Assembly (NCBI GenBank): GCA_963675055.2
Contig: CAXXJE010000002.1
Coordinates: forward strand, 2,294,001 to 2,358,000
Reading direction: 5' to 3'
DNA from: PGYT01 sp963675055
GTDB taxonomy: Bacteria > Bacteroidota > Ignavibacteria > Ignavibacteriales > Melioribacteraceae
Length of the DNA stretch: 64,000 nt
The notes under the pieces are model-generated. The model did not search any database, was not told where the DNA came from, and saw nothing but the letters and a program-made list of their open reading frames with translations. The position numbers and the translations under genes were made by a program. Position 1 is the stretch's first letter. Each line of letters starts with the position of its first letter. This document shows, in pieces, positions 7,922-17,019 of this stretch.

Positions 7922-8012
7922 CCTGTCATTTCGATCCCCTGAAGGATTTTAGCCAGGGTGAGGAATTTTAAAATATTTCACCAGCCGTCACTGATCTCCG
8001 CAAACGCCTTGA
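7922..8012. repeat. Composite of two repeat families, partly degraded
   Basis: CTGTCATTTCGATCCCC at about 7922 matches the left end of the 2777-2905 element, followed by GGTGAGGAATTTT. Immediately after, CCGTCACTGATCTCCGCAAACG (7985-8006) matches the palindromic repeat seen at 6199. Neither has a good right end here. The gap 7839-8140 holds no gene that I can support. Confidence 0.55.
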
Positions 8013-8140
8013 CCGAAGAATAGTTTTATCTTGTTGTCAATTTACTCCGCCTTGTCTCATATGCGGGATTTGCGGGGTGAACGATGACTACCGACTCCTT
8101 ACTTCTATCTTCTACTTCAGACGAAGGCAGCAATGGAATT

Positions 8141-9102
8141 TTATGCTCCAACATAATAGGAAATTTCGATAATATCTTTGTTTCTTACTTTTACTCTAAA
8201 CCTATAATCAAGTATACCGTCTGATCCATCTATTCTGGTTTCGCCATATTTATGACTTAATCCAATTATCTTACTACCGATCAGATTAAATCCGATTGAA
8301 ATGGCTTCCGGTTCCGTTATGCAGGTTAATCTTAAGATTTGTACTCGACCTTCATAGAGATACCCGTTAATATAGATCCAGCCATTATCAAGTTGAGAAT
8401 AGCTAAAAGAGTATGATCCTTCTCCATCCGAAGCTCCCGTCTGAATCCGATACGATAAAGATTTTTTATTAATAAATGTTTCTCCGAAAATATTTGGATT
8501 CCATTTTCAACTATGCCCGGAAAAATCTCGTTGCGGAATAATTTGCGATTATTACTTTTCAACCTTTGTTTATCCTGATGAGAAAGTTTGATCGTATTAT
8601 CTGTCTGCGGATAGGAATAAAGAGATTGCAACTTTACGCCGTCCCTGTTAATATAAATCAGACTATCATTTCGAAAGACTACTGCAGTGTCGTTAATAAA
8701 TTCACTAACTCCTGAAAAGCGTTCATTAAAAAGTGGAGTCCCGTCTATACTGAAGTACATCCAACCGTCTGAATTATGTGCTCTGATCAAATTATCGGAG
8801 GTAGAGTAGGAGATATATGTGTTATTTGTATCGTAGAAAACAATATCACCCTTTCTATTAATTAGTCCGGGGAATCCTTGGAATTTGACTTTAGTAAGCG
8901 GCATTCCTTTGCCAAAACCATCTGCTGAGTCAAAGATCGGTTTAGTTTAAGTATCTCCATTAACTGATATGAAGCCATACTTAGTGTCATGCCCATGTTT
9001 TACACGAGATATTTTTATTACTGATGAATTGTCCTGTGAATAAACTAACTGACTTATAGGAATACAGAGTATTCCTAACAAGTAAATGAAAACATTCTTC
9101 AT
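8141..9102 (-). pseudogene. WG-repeat-like secreted protein, degraded
   Basis: Starting at ATG 9102, the minus strand gives a signal peptide (MKNVFIYLLGILCIPISQ) and WG-repeat-like text (KYGFISVNGDT). An in-frame TAA at 8949-8947 follows, and the same frame then resumes TKPIFDSADGFGKGMPLTK and continues through PGLINRKGDIVF and DGWMYFSIDGTPLF. Near 8440-8450 the frame is lost, and the true C terminus continues in another frame (QTGASDGEGSYSFSYSQLDNGWIYINGYLYEG and on) to a TAA at 8141. One internal stop and one single-base deletion therefore break an otherwise coherent protein of about 320 residues. The repeats resemble WG/KWG repeats of unknown function. I judge this a real pseudogene or a gene with two sequence errors. 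Confidence 0.65.
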
Positions 9103-9168
9103 TGATCTAATTTCCTTCTATTGTGCAGCTTGATTCTTCCTGTCTCAGTCTGAACGATAGCAGCAAGA

Positions 9169-9816
9169 TTAAAAATAAACACTAATGCCAAAAAGTACCG
9201 CTGAGGTCAAAGATATACTGTCGGATGTACTTTTAACTGTCGGATTCTCGATTCCATTGTACGATGATTTATTTTCAATTTTATTCCAGTTGTATGAACC
9301 AGTAAATAAATATTCACTGTGAATACCGATTTTTTTACTCACCATCCACTCAACGCCTATTGTTCCGCGAATTCCAAATTTTGTAGATGGTTTAGCTGCT
9401 TCATGTTTCTGTGTTTCATAATCGGTAGATGACGTCCGTTTCGTTTTGATATAGCCATATGTGAGCATTAGACCGGTTCCGGTAAACATGTTAATGTCTT
9501 CGTCGGTAAATAATATCCACAAGTAATCAGCCCCTACGCCTAGAGAAAGATTAGTTGATTTATCTTCCCGAATTTGATTATTTATTTCTCCTTCATTTTC
9601 AACATTACTGATTGAAATCCTCGGTGATAGAACCAATCTCAATTGATGATTCTCATCGATAATCTTTTTCGCTGCGAAATCCATATTAAACTTATCCAGC
9701 CTGAAATTATCTGCGATTCCAAATGACAATGCATAATTATTATTCTCAGATTTCTCCTGGGAAAAGGTTGATGTACAAAGAATTAAGCTGATTATTAAAA
9801 CCCAAAATGATTTCAT
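9169..9816 (-). CDS. Outer-membrane beta-barrel protein
   Basis: The 215-residue protein has a signal peptide (MKSFWVLIISLILCTSTFSQ) and then regularly spaced amphipathic strands typical of a small porin-like barrel: YALSFGIADNFRLDKF, HQLRLVLSPRISISN, NLSLGVGADYLW, GTGLMLTYGYIKT, TKFGIRGTIGVEWM, IGIHSEYLFTGSYNW and a terminal SAVLFGISVYF. Ending on an aromatic residue is usual for outer-membrane insertion. The C terminus resembles Bacteroidetes opacity-like barrel proteins. No partner gene is evident. Specific function is unknown. Confidence 0.75.
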   Translation of the reverse strand: MKSFWVLIISLILCTSTFSQEKSENNNYALSFGIADNFRLDKFNMDFAAKKIIDENHQLRLVLSPRISISNVENEGEINNQIREDKSTNLSLGVGADYLWILFTDEDINMFTGTGLMLTYGYIKTKRTSSTDYETQKHEAAKPSTKFGIRGTIGVEWMVSKKIGIHSEYLFTGSYNWNKIENKSSYNGIENPTVKSTSDSISLTSAVLFGISVYF

Positions 9817-10203
9817 TGATTTCTCCCCTTTTGATTTATTTTATAATACTATGTCGTAATTAACGGTATTATACAGTTGCTTTTATAACACGGATGTGAG
9901 TATCCTGTTTAACTGCAACATAAATAAATGCGGCTGAAAAGTAAATTCATTTCATATAAGTTTTACCGGATAAATTTTTCTCTTTTTATAATTAATTGAT
10001 TGCATCTTTCACGGTTTAATATATTTTTGCCTTTAGACTCTGTTCAATTTACTCTTCCGTAATAATATTCCGTACTAATTCTGCTGTACCTTAAAATAAG
10101 CCGGTTGAATTCTGCATTTATTTCAATCTATTCTACAAATAACCGGCTGAAAGTTCTTTTTAGTTATGAAAAAACAAGATGGGTAACACCGGCAGAACCG
10201 GCC

Positions 10204-10245
10204 GTAATACTGCCGTAGTATGCGCAGGCGCGGCAGTAAAATTAC
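10204..10245. other. GC-rich stem-loop in an AT-rich gap
   Basis: GTAAT (10204-10208) and ACTGCCG (10209-10215) pair with CGGCAGT (10231-10237) and, after three unpaired A, ATTAC (10241-10245). The loop TAGTATGCGCAGGCG is itself GC-rich. A GGTAACA word flanks it on both sides, near 10180 and at 10249. It stands out from the AT-rich surroundings and could be a structured RNA or a decayed repeat. No coding role is seen. Confidence 0.45.
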
Positions 10246-10388
10246 AACGGTAACAGGGGGCAAAAAACTCGAATCAAATTAACTATTCGGACTTAAATAA
10301 ATGGAAATTATGAGAGGAATATTAATTTGAACTGCAGAGAGGTTAAGAACACATAATACTCCGTAGAGGCTGTCTCAAATGTAAATGT

Positions 10389-10470
10389 TGTCATTTCGAA
10401 CGAAGTGAGAAATCTTGATTTCACTAATAATTCGAAAGATTCTCACGTCGCTTCACTCCTCAGAATGACA
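10389..10470. repeat. Short dispersed inverted-repeat element, copy at 10.4 kb
   Basis: TGTCATT (10389-10395) and AATGACA (10464-10470) form perfect ends. Within, TTCGAACGAAGTGAGAAATC is mirrored imperfectly by GATTCTCACGTCGCTTCACTC. It is a relative of the 2777-2905 element, about 82 bases long and non-coding. Confidence 0.7.
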
Positions 10471-10674
10471 GTATTTGGACATTTAAAACAGCCCCCATAA
10501 ACCAGCAATGCTTGCCTGCTCCATGCAGGTCTGTCCTACGTCGTTTATTTATTTTGGACTTAGTGGTTAATAAAAAGACAGCCCGTTCACAAGCTGCCTT
10601 CAACGTATATACCTATTTGGGAGTCGTCTGATTTATGACTCCTTACTCCTGCTTGCCCCGTTTCAGGGGCTTTT

Positions 10675-12375
10675 TTACGCTTTCCCGCGCTTGCCGCTTT
10701 CCTCGTGGATGAATATCCAGCTTACGACCTTACCGATATCAATCTTACCGAAGTCATTCCAGTAGCCCCTGGTTCTTACATGCTGTGAACTGGTGTCATC
10801 CTTCGGGTAACTTTCAGCTTCTGCAATTATCTCGTTTAGCCTGTTCTTCCACTTGTCAATGTTAGAGAGTCGCAAGTCCACCCAGCCGTCGTGAGCCCAG
10901 AGATTCAGTTTGTCGGGAGTTATTTCCAGCTCGTTCTCGCCGCGGAAAGGAGGTATCTTGATCTGGTTGCCGCGCAGCAGTGATTTCCCGTCAGGCATGA
11001 GTATCGGTATTCCGATAGATATAATCTCGCTTCTCAGTTTATCATTCGATTGGAGTAGTTCAGCCATTCTGGTCTGAAGTGTCTCAGATGATACTGCAAT
11101 AACTTCCTTCATAGTTCCGCCGACTTTCCTTAGCAGGTGAATTTCATGAAGGAGCTTTGAGAGTCTCGGTGGACCGAGAAGCTCGAAGGCGACGCTTTCA
11201 ACGTCGTTTTCCTTTTCGAGATCTGAAAGCTGTTCAATAGCATGATGCTGCAGGAAACCGGCACGGTAAGTCGGTTCAAGAGTAGCGTTATCGAGCGCAT
11301 TTATTATATCGTGTCCGGTGTTGCCACCCCGGACTTCGAAAATCGCGTCTTCAGCAATTTCTTCCGGGGTTACATATTCCATTTGTCCTTCAGCAGTTAT
11401 CGCTTCGAATTCACCGCGCGAGAATGTACCGTTCTCACCGGTATCGATAAAGACAGATTCCAAAGTCTTACCGGAAGTAACAAACTCGTTTTCCAGTTTC
11501 AGATTAAGTTTACTCTTCAATGGAACAGCGTCATCGAATGTAAGATCTACAAGCTCGATCGGTTTACCGGCTTTGCGGACTTCACCGAATCCGATCTTCT
11601 TCCACGCAATTGCGGCTGTTGGTTTAATCTCCTTTGTAATCGCAGCTTCGGGTGTTCGTCCCATAAGAAATAGCAGCAATGTATGCGCACCAGCCACGCA
11701 TGTCTTGCTCAGCAGTACTCGAGAAGGTTTTTCCTCACTGTGAGTGTAGGGGATGTTAAGTCCCATTCCGCCGGTTCCGCTTGTACCTATCTTCACATAT
11801 GCCTGTGTGCCTATTGCGTTCATCGAAGCATAAAGAATTTGTATGTGCCTGATTATCTGGGGTATGTACATCGTACACATCATTTTTTCAACTTCATCGA
11901 TCAAAGCTTCCGGAGTAGGGTTTTTTGCTATCGTACTTTTTACAGTTCGGTAAGTCGTATAAACATCCTGGTATGCGATGCCTGTTGCTGAGTTTATACT
12001 GTCGAAGATAATATCCGGTTTATGTTCGGTCAGCAATTTGTAGATAGAGGATTCGTGAAGAATATCCGGGTTAAGCTCCTCCATTGTGTCACTCATCAAT
12101 ATTTGCCGCTTGGAACGGTCGTTAAGTATCTCGTACCTGTTGATATCCTTAAACTCGTTCCTCACGAAGATATTACCCCACCAGGGCACGAAATAATCAT
12201 CCGGCAGATCAGGATAATCTTTATGCAAATTTTCAACGTGAGATTTTGCCTCCTCTTCTTTCAATGAGGAAACAATAATTTTTTTCGGTTTCAGGGGGAT
12301 TAGTTTCCGGGTAATAGCGTTCCCGACCAAACCCCATGCACCCATTACCAGCACGGTTTTGTTCTTAATATCCAT
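10675..12375 (-). CDS. Large NAD(P)-binding Rossmann-fold protein (566 aa)
   Basis: I place the start at the ATG at 12375, where CAGGAG precedes it at five bases; an in-frame GTG two codons upstream would lose that spacing. The N terminus (MDIKNKTVLVMGAWGLVGNAITRKLI) is a beta strand plus GxWGxxG dinucleotide loop like extended short-chain dehydrogenases. At about residues 105-125 the chain reads LLTEHKPDIIFDSINSATG. The rest, about 200-560, is not a standard SDR domain; it has a GTSGTGGMGLNIPYTHSEEKPSR segment and a KTCVAGAHTLLLFLMGRTPE helix. There is no signal peptide. I do not know the reaction. The length is twice that of normal SDR enzymes, so a second catalytic or oligomer domain is likely. 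It stands alone, divergent from the PTS IIA gene. Confidence 0.7.
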   Translation of the reverse strand: MDIKNKTVLVMGAWGLVGNAITRKLIPLKPKKIIVSSLKEEEAKSHVENLHKDYPDLPDDYFVPWWGNIFVRNEFKDINRYEILNDRSKRQILMSDTMEELNPDILHESSIYKLLTEHKPDIIFDSINSATGIAYQDVYTTYRTVKSTIAKNPTPEALIDEVEKMMCTMYIPQIIRHIQILYASMNAIGTQAYVKIGTSGTGGMGLNIPYTHSEEKPSRVLLSKTCVAGAHTLLLFLMGRTPEAAITKEIKPTAAIAWKKIGFGEVRKAGKPIELVDLTFDDAVPLKSKLNLKLENEFVTSGKTLESVFIDTGENGTFSRGEFEAITAEGQMEYVTPEEIAEDAIFEVRGGNTGHDIINALDNATLEPTYRAGFLQHHAIEQLSDLEKENDVESVAFELLGPPRLSKLLHEIHLLRKVGGTMKEVIAVSSETLQTRMAELLQSNDKLRSEIISIGIPILMPDGKSLLRGNQIKIPPFRGENELEITPDKLNLWAHDGWVDLRLSNIDKWKNRLNEIIAEAESYPKDDTSSQHVRTRGYWNDFGKIDIGKVVSWIFIHEESGKRGKA

Positions 12376-12557
12376 ACACACTCCTGGGTATATAATTTTA
12401 CTTTATAGTGAAACTTAAAGGTTCCGGTTAAGCCAGGCAAGCGAAAATGGCTTTTCAATTTGGATTCGAGGCGGCATTTATTTAGTAATTAAATTGATTA
12501 CGGAGCGCCGCTTTACTAAGTTTACTGATCGATTTATAATTTCTTTCTGGTTAAAAA

Positions 12558-13031
12558 ATGAAAATATGTGACATACTGCAGAAGGATAAAATTCTGCTGA
12601 GTTTTGAGAGTACAGAAAAAGAAGATGTAATTAATTCAATGATAGATTTGTTCATTGGGGATGAACGCGTCAGGGATTTGGATCAGATGCGTGAATCGGT
12701 TATGGAGCGTGAGAAGATTATGTCTACCGGCGTTGGACATGGATTCGCGATTCCGCATGCCAAGACAGATGCTGTTTTAAAAATGATTGCCGGATTCGGT
12801 AAGCTGCCTGAGCCTATTGAATTTGAAGCTCTCGACGGACAGCCGGTGAAACTAGTGTTTCTTCTTGTCGGGGAAGAGAACGCTGTCGGACAGCACATTA
12901 AAATGCTGAGCAGGGTTTCAAGACTTATGAACAAGGACAGTTTCAGAGAACGACTTGAAAATGCGAAAACTCAGGAAGAGATATTTACAATTTTTGAGGA
13001 GGAAGAGAAGGACTTTCTGGATTTAGGGTAG
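12558..13031 (+). CDS. PTS IIA (fructose/mannitol, PtsN-like) domain protein
   Basis: The 157-residue protein is a single PTS EIIA domain of the fructose/mannitol/nitrogen type. The segment STGVGHGFAIPHAKTDAV contains the phosphorylatable histidine in the IPHA motif (about residue 74), and GQPVKLVFLLVGEENAVGQHIKMLSRVSRLM is the conserved second half. No sugar-specific IIB or IIC gene is nearby, so a regulatory role like PtsN (IIA-Ntr) is more likely than sugar transport. It lies 17 bases upstream of hisS and appears to start a four-gene run (PTS IIA, hisS, hypothetical, rlmB). Confidence 0.88.
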   Translation: MKICDILQKDKILLSFESTEKEDVINSMIDLFIGDERVRDLDQMRESVMEREKIMSTGVGHGFAIPHAKTDAVLKMIAGFGKLPEPIEFEALDGQPVKLVFLLVGEENAVGQHIKMLSRVSRLMNKDSFRERLENAKTQEEIFTIFEEEEKDFLDLG

Positions 13032-13048
13032 ACCTTCCTTTAAGATTT

Positions 13049-14308
13049 ATGATTAAAACTATTGCAGGTACAAAAGATACTTTACCAGGTGAAATTGTAA
13101 AATGGCGTTACCTCGAGGACTTGGTCCGAAAGGTAATGAGTGAATTTAATTATAAAGAAATTCGCACACCGGTATTTGAAGAAACTGCTCTCTTTGCGCG
13201 CGGTATTGGTGAAGCGACTGATATAGTAAGCAAGGAAATGTATACATTCCTCGACAGGAGTGAGACGAGTATTACGCTTAAACCAGAGATGACTGCTTCC
13301 GTAGTCCGGTCGGTACTCGAGCACTCACTCGATAAGCAGCAGCAGTTAAACAAGCTGTATTATATATCACCAATGTTCCGCCAGGAACGACCGCAGGCGG
13401 GCAGATTCCGTCAGTTCCACCAGTTCGGTGCCGAAGCTCTCGGAAGCAGCGAACCTTCGCTGGATGCCGAGATGATCATTGTAGCTTACGAAGTTTTGAA
13501 AAGCCTTGGTTTATCAAGTCTGGAAGTGAAAATAAATTCGCTCGGTGTTCCGGAGTCACGTGAGAATTATAAGAAGCTTCTGCGAGAATACCTTTCGGAC
13601 AAATCAGGTAAGCTTTCGGAGGAGAGCCGGAAGAGGATGGATACGAACATTCTCAGGATATTCGACAGTAAAATAGATGTGGACCAGGAGATAATGCAGA
13701 ACGCGCCTCTATTAATGGAACATCTTGATGATGACAGTCTCGAAAAATTCGAAGAGGTTAAAAAGCTTCTGCTGGTCGCCGGAATCCCGTTTGAAATAGA
13801 TCCGAAACTCGTTCGCGGACTCGATTATTACACGCATACTACTTTCGAAATTATCAGCAAGAATGTCGGTTCGCAAAGCGCTTTATGCGGCGGCGGAAGA
13901 TACGATCTGCTCGCAAATGAGATCGGCGACAGGGATATTCCGGGAGTCGGATTTGCAGCCGGTATCGAAAGGATATTGCTTGCGGTCGAGAATGAAAAGA
14001 GTCTTGAAGTATCCGAACCCGGAATCGATGTATATATAACACGTCTCGATAAAGAACTATTCGGCGATGCTTACGATCTGGCTCTTAGTTTACGTAGAAG
14101 CGGCCTGAATGTTGAACTCGATTACCTACAGCGAAGTGTGAAAGCGCAGATGCGCGAAGCAAACAGGCTGAACGCGCGTAAAGCGATTTTCATTGGCGGC
14201 GAGGAATTCGAACGGAATGAAATCGTGCTGAAAGATATGGAATCGGGTGATCAGCAAACAATAGCTTTATCGGATCTGGATAGCATCGCAAATAAGACGA
14301 AAGGCTGA
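13049..14308 (+). CDS. hisS: Histidyl-tRNA synthetase
   Basis: This is a class II aminoacyl-tRNA synthetase of 419 residues, normal for bacterial HisRS, which charges tRNA-His with histidine. Visible landmarks are the N-terminal IAGTKDTLPGEIVKWRYLE, motif 2 (MFRQERPQAGRFRQFHQFG), the histidine-specific signatures GLDYYTHTTFEI and SALCGGGRYD, motif 3 around PGVGFAAGIERILLA, and a C-terminal anticodon-binding domain from about 325. It follows the PTS IIA gene by 17 bases and is followed after two bases by a small hypothetical gene, so it is part of an operon. Confidence 0.97.
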   Translation: MIKTIAGTKDTLPGEIVKWRYLEDLVRKVMSEFNYKEIRTPVFEETALFARGIGEATDIVSKEMYTFLDRSETSITLKPEMTASVVRSVLEHSLDKQQQLNKLYYISPMFRQERPQAGRFRQFHQFGAEALGSSEPSLDAEMIIVAYEVLKSLGLSSLEVKINSLGVPESRENYKKLLREYLSDKSGKLSEESRKRMDTNILRIFDSKIDVDQEIMQNAPLLMEHLDDDSLEKFEEVKKLLLVAGIPFEIDPKLVRGLDYYTHTTFEIISKNVGSQSALCGGGRYDLLANEIGDRDIPGVGFAAGIERILLAVENEKSLEVSEPGIDVYITRLDKELFGDAYDLALSLRRSGLNVELDYLQRSVKAQMREANRLNARKAIFIGGEEFERNEIVLKDMESGDQQTIALSDLDSIANKTKG

Positions 14309-14310
14309 TT

Positions 14311-14823
14311 ATGCCGCTGAAGAATCCAACTGAACTTCCCAAAATTCCCAAGACACGCAAGAAAAAGGCCGATGCGGCGATAAATGCTGTACCGGACAAA
14401 AAGCCGGACAAGCATGAATATAAATGCGGGGCTTTTTTCTACTATGATAAATCCGATAAAGTACAGAAATGTGTTTTCCGGATTGAAACGGTAGCCGAGT
14501 TTACGAACTTCGCATACGAGATTGCTGTTGACACTTTGCAGGAGAAGAGGGATTTCTACTTTGTTCTCATGGGACTAAAAGCCCGCCCGAATATGATTCC
14601 GGACGTTGAACCGGCAATTACTGATTTAGCCATGATGAATCTTGTCGGGGAATATACTGTTAATATAGTAAAGCAGGATGGAGCAATTAATTCTGCTGTA
14701 TTTAAATTCAACCTGTTTAAAAAAGAAATAGAACTTGTTAAGGAATTTCACCCCGATAAAAAGAACAACCGTTTCTTCTGTACCTTTGAAGTTGCTGAAA
14801 ACCTTTTCACATTTGCCGACTAA
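14311..14823 (+). CDS. Conserved-looking hypothetical protein between hisS and rlmB
   Basis: The gene starts two bases after hisS and ends 12 bases before rlmB, so it is surely co-transcribed. The 170-residue product has a basic, proline-containing N-terminal tail (about 1-32) and then a folded part with alternating strands (KCGAFFYYDKSDKVQKCVFRIE, TVEFTNFAYEI-like text and RDFYFVLMGLKARPN). There is no signal peptide or membrane segment. I do not recognise the family. The neighbours suggest a translation- or RNA-related role, but that is inference from position only. Confidence 0.75.
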   Translation: MPLKNPTELPKIPKTRKKKADAAINAVPDKKPDKHEYKCGAFFYYDKSDKVQKCVFRIETVAEFTNFAYEIAVDTLQEKRDFYFVLMGLKARPNMIPDVEPAITDLAMMNLVGEYTVNIVKQDGAINSAVFKFNLFKKEIELVKEFHPDKKNNRFFCTFEVAENLFTFAD

Positions 14824-14835
14824 AAGGGGATAGAA

Positions 14836-15594
14836 TTGGCTCTCCGGACTCACTATATAATCGGACGCAAACCGGTTCTCGAAGCGATTAAATCAGGCGC
14901 GGAGATAGAACGGATTTATATAGTCAGGGGTAACAAGGGGGGAATTATTATTGATATTTTTCGCGAAGCTAAAAAGCGGAATATTAAAGTTAATGAAGTC
15001 CCTCAACAGAAAATTCAGCAGTACAGCAAGTCGGAAAACTCTCAGGGAGTAGTCGCGCTTAAAAGTTCATTTAATTACTCCGGGCTTGAAGAGATTCTGG
15101 TGCCCGTTAAGAAGAAGAAAGATTCAAACCCGGATTACAAACCACTCCTGCTGATACTCGAGCAGATTCAGGATACGCACAATACCGGCGCGATTTTACG
15201 AACCGCCGAGGCTGCCGGTGTTGACGGGATAATTATTACCAAGCACAATTCAGCCCCGATCAACGCGACTGTCGAGAAGACTTCCGCCGGTGCGGTATCG
15301 CATCTTAAAATCCATCAGGCTAACAATCTTGTGAATACTTTGAAGGTCCTGAAGGATGAAGGATTCTGGATTTTCGGTTCCACCTTAGGCGGATCAAAAC
15401 CAATGTACGAACTCGATTTTAACCTTCCCGCTGCTGTGATTGTCGGGAACGAGGAAAAGGGAATTCGCAAACTAACCGCAGACAACTGCGACTTCCTCAT
15501 CAATATCCCCATGACAGGTAAAATCCAGTCCCTTAACGTTTCTGTCGCTGCCGGAGTTTTACTCTATGAGGTTATTCGACAGCGCCGCGGCTAA
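14836..15594 (+). CDS. rlmB: TrmH/SpoU-family 23S rRNA 2'-O-methyltransferase
   Basis: The 252-residue protein starts at a TTG preceded by AAAGGGGA at about five bases; no closer ATG exists. An N-terminal RNA-binding substrate domain (1-75, beginning YIIGRKPVLEAI) leads into the SpoU knot. Motif 1 is around DTHNTGAILRTAEAAGVDG, motif 2 is VIVGNEEKGIR and motif 3 is IPMTGKIQSLNVSVAAGVLLYE. This is the layout of RlmB, which methylates G2251 of 23S rRNA with SAM. It is the last gene of the hisS run and converges with the methyltransferase gene on the other strand, whose stop lies two bases away. Other TrmH-type targets cannot be fully excluded. Confidence 0.9.
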   Translation: MALRTHYIIGRKPVLEAIKSGAEIERIYIVRGNKGGIIIDIFREAKKRNIKVNEVPQQKIQQYSKSENSQGVVALKSSFNYSGLEEILVPVKKKKDSNPDYKPLLLILEQIQDTHNTGAILRTAEAAGVDGIIITKHNSAPINATVEKTSAGAVSHLKIHQANNLVNTLKVLKDEGFWIFGSTLGGSKPMYELDFNLPAAVIVGNEEKGIRKLTADNCDFLINIPMTGKIQSLNVSVAAGVLLYEVIRQRRG

Positions 15595-15595
15595 A

Positions 15596-16612
15596 TCAGT
15601 TAAAATCCTTTTTTGTACACTCCAGAATTGAATTGCCTCCGGGTGTATTAATAATCTTTTTTATCGTAAAACCAGACTTATCCATTAACTCCCGGTATTC
15701 AGATTCAGTTCGTTCCTTTCCGCCGCCCATAACCAGAACTTCCAGATCCAGTAAACTCGCAATGGAAAACTCGTTCCTCTCAGGAAGCAGTGATTCGATC
15801 ACAAGTAATTTTGAATCAGCACTCATTACTTTATTGCAATTTTCCAGGATGATTGTACACTTCTCATCGTTCCAGTCGTGAAGTATATTAGATAGTATAT
15901 AACAACCGCTCCCGTCCGGCACTTTCTTAAAGAAATCGCACTCAATGAATTTACAGCGTGAATCAAGATTATGGAGTGAGATATTTTTATCAACACTTTC
16001 CTTCATAAAGGGTAAGTCAGCAATACTTCCGGTCAGGTGTGGATAACTTCGTAGAAGATGCAATATCAATCCGCCAAAACCTCCTCCGACATCAATTAAT
16101 GAGTTCACGGAACTGAAATCATATACTTCAGTTATTTCCAGTTGCACGGACATAGATTTTATTTCATTCGCTTCGTTGAACTCTTCTGCTGCCTCGGGAT
16201 GTTCTTTTAACCACTCAAAGCTGGGCTTGCCGAAGACTGTATCGAAAGCCGTCTCCCCGGTTTTAATACTGTGCAATAATCCTGACCAAGCCTTATTGTG
16301 CCATTCGGATAAAAACATTAAGGCGATTGACCGCATCTTGTTTTTCTGAAGTACTTCACTCATTGGTGTCAGGGAAAATGTTCGAAATTCCTCTTCATGA
16401 AAGAACCCGGCGGATGCCAGAGCTCTCAGCAATCTGTAGAGATACGGTGTGAAAGTTCGTGTTAGTTGAGAAATTTTATCAATAGTTTGGGGCCCATCAG
16501 CCAGGATATCGGGTATTTCCAGCTTGACGGCGACATATAATGCCTGATTAATCCAATTCGCAGATAATAATTGCATTACTTTCCCGGATGCTTCTTTTTC
16601 ATGGTTATTCAT
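15596..16612 (-). CDS. SAM-dependent O-methyltransferase (CrtF/ASMT-like)
   Basis: The 338-residue protein has the two-domain build of small-molecule O-methyltransferases. The N-terminal winged-helix dimerisation domain (about 10-95) contains NQALYVAVKLEIPDILADGPQTIDKIS and YLYRLLRALASAGFF. The C-terminal Rossmann domain has the SAM motif SLIDVGGGFGGLILHLL (about 165-181), the acidic loop SIADLPFM, and the helix-strand NILHDWNDEKC where the catalytic histidine of the family lies (about 246). Relatives methylate hydroxyl groups of carotenoids, bacteriochlorophyll precursors or aromatic compounds. No pigment or polyketide genes are near, so the substrate cannot be guessed. It is a single-gene unit convergent with rlmB. 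Confidence 0.85.
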   Translation of the reverse strand: MNNHEKEASGKVMQLLSANWINQALYVAVKLEIPDILADGPQTIDKISQLTRTFTPYLYRLLRALASAGFFHEEEFRTFSLTPMSEVLQKNKMRSIALMFLSEWHNKAWSGLLHSIKTGETAFDTVFGKPSFEWLKEHPEAAEEFNEANEIKSMSVQLEITEVYDFSSVNSLIDVGGGFGGLILHLLRSYPHLTGSIADLPFMKESVDKNISLHNLDSRCKFIECDFFKKVPDGSGCYILSNILHDWNDEKCTIILENCNKVMSADSKLLVIESLLPERNEFSIASLLDLEVLVMGGGKERTESEYRELMDKSGFTIKKIINTPGGNSILECTKKDFN

Positions 16613-17019
16613 GATAACTCCATATTTTAGTTTGAAAGAATATAATTGTTGGATTGACCCTGCTCAGAAGGTCTGCTGATAATTACTTATAAAAGGGGAT
16701 TCTTGATTGAATTGTTTTGAGAGATATGAGTTAGTGAAAAATACCGGGAGCTAACTGAAGAAGAATTTGATGTGTCGTAATTAAGCAGAGTGAGGTTTTA
16801 ATTTGCTCTGTAAATTAAGCCTTAACCTCCATAAATGTCAAGTATTATGTTGCGGTTCCGAATTTTTCAGCAATAATATTCATTAATTCAACGTTTTTCA
16901 GACATTTTATCGTTTATGGAAACTTTTGACGGATTTATTGCGTTAGAGAGTAAAAATCAATCTTGACTTTTTTTTCCAGATTGAATAGGTTAGTATATCA
17001 AAATTAAAAGGATACGTAA
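16613..17019. other. Upstream region of the suf operon
   Basis: This 407-base gap separates the methyltransferase start from sufB. A TTGACT at 16963-16968 could be a -35 box, but no good -10 follows at 17 bases. AAAAGGATACGTAA just before the sufB ATG gives a sound ribosome binding site. GTTAG...CTAAC near 16730-16755 and TTAATT...AATTAA near 16797-16822 are weak inverted repeats. An Rrf2-type site may be here but I cannot name one. Confidence 0.4.

Larger units (their letters stand above)
9817..10674. other. 858-base gene-free region with repeats and a GC-rich hairpin
   Basis: I find no supported gene, tRNA or rRNA here. It contains an AT-rich stretch (9820-10180), a GC-rich stem-loop (10204-10245), a dispersed inverted-repeat element (10389-10470), and near its right end a GAGTC...GACTC hairpin (from about 10621) followed by a GCCCCGTTTCAGGGGC palindrome that overlaps the end of the next gene. 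Confidence 0.6.

Noticed and set aside
10649..10676. GCCCCGTTTCAGGGGC followed by T6 on the plus strand, looking like a terminator
   Set aside because: No plus-strand gene ends upstream; the T-run lies in the end of the minus-strand gene and the palindrome belongs to the dispersed GCAAACGGGGCAAG repeat family.
11242..11743. Two overlapping plus-strand frames of about 140 codons
   Set aside because: Both are antisense to the 566-residue Rossmann protein and show low-complexity, unpatterned composition.
16963..16991. TTGACT as a -35 promoter box for suf
   Set aside because: No good -10 element at the right distance, and promoter consensus in this lineage differs; kept only as a remark.
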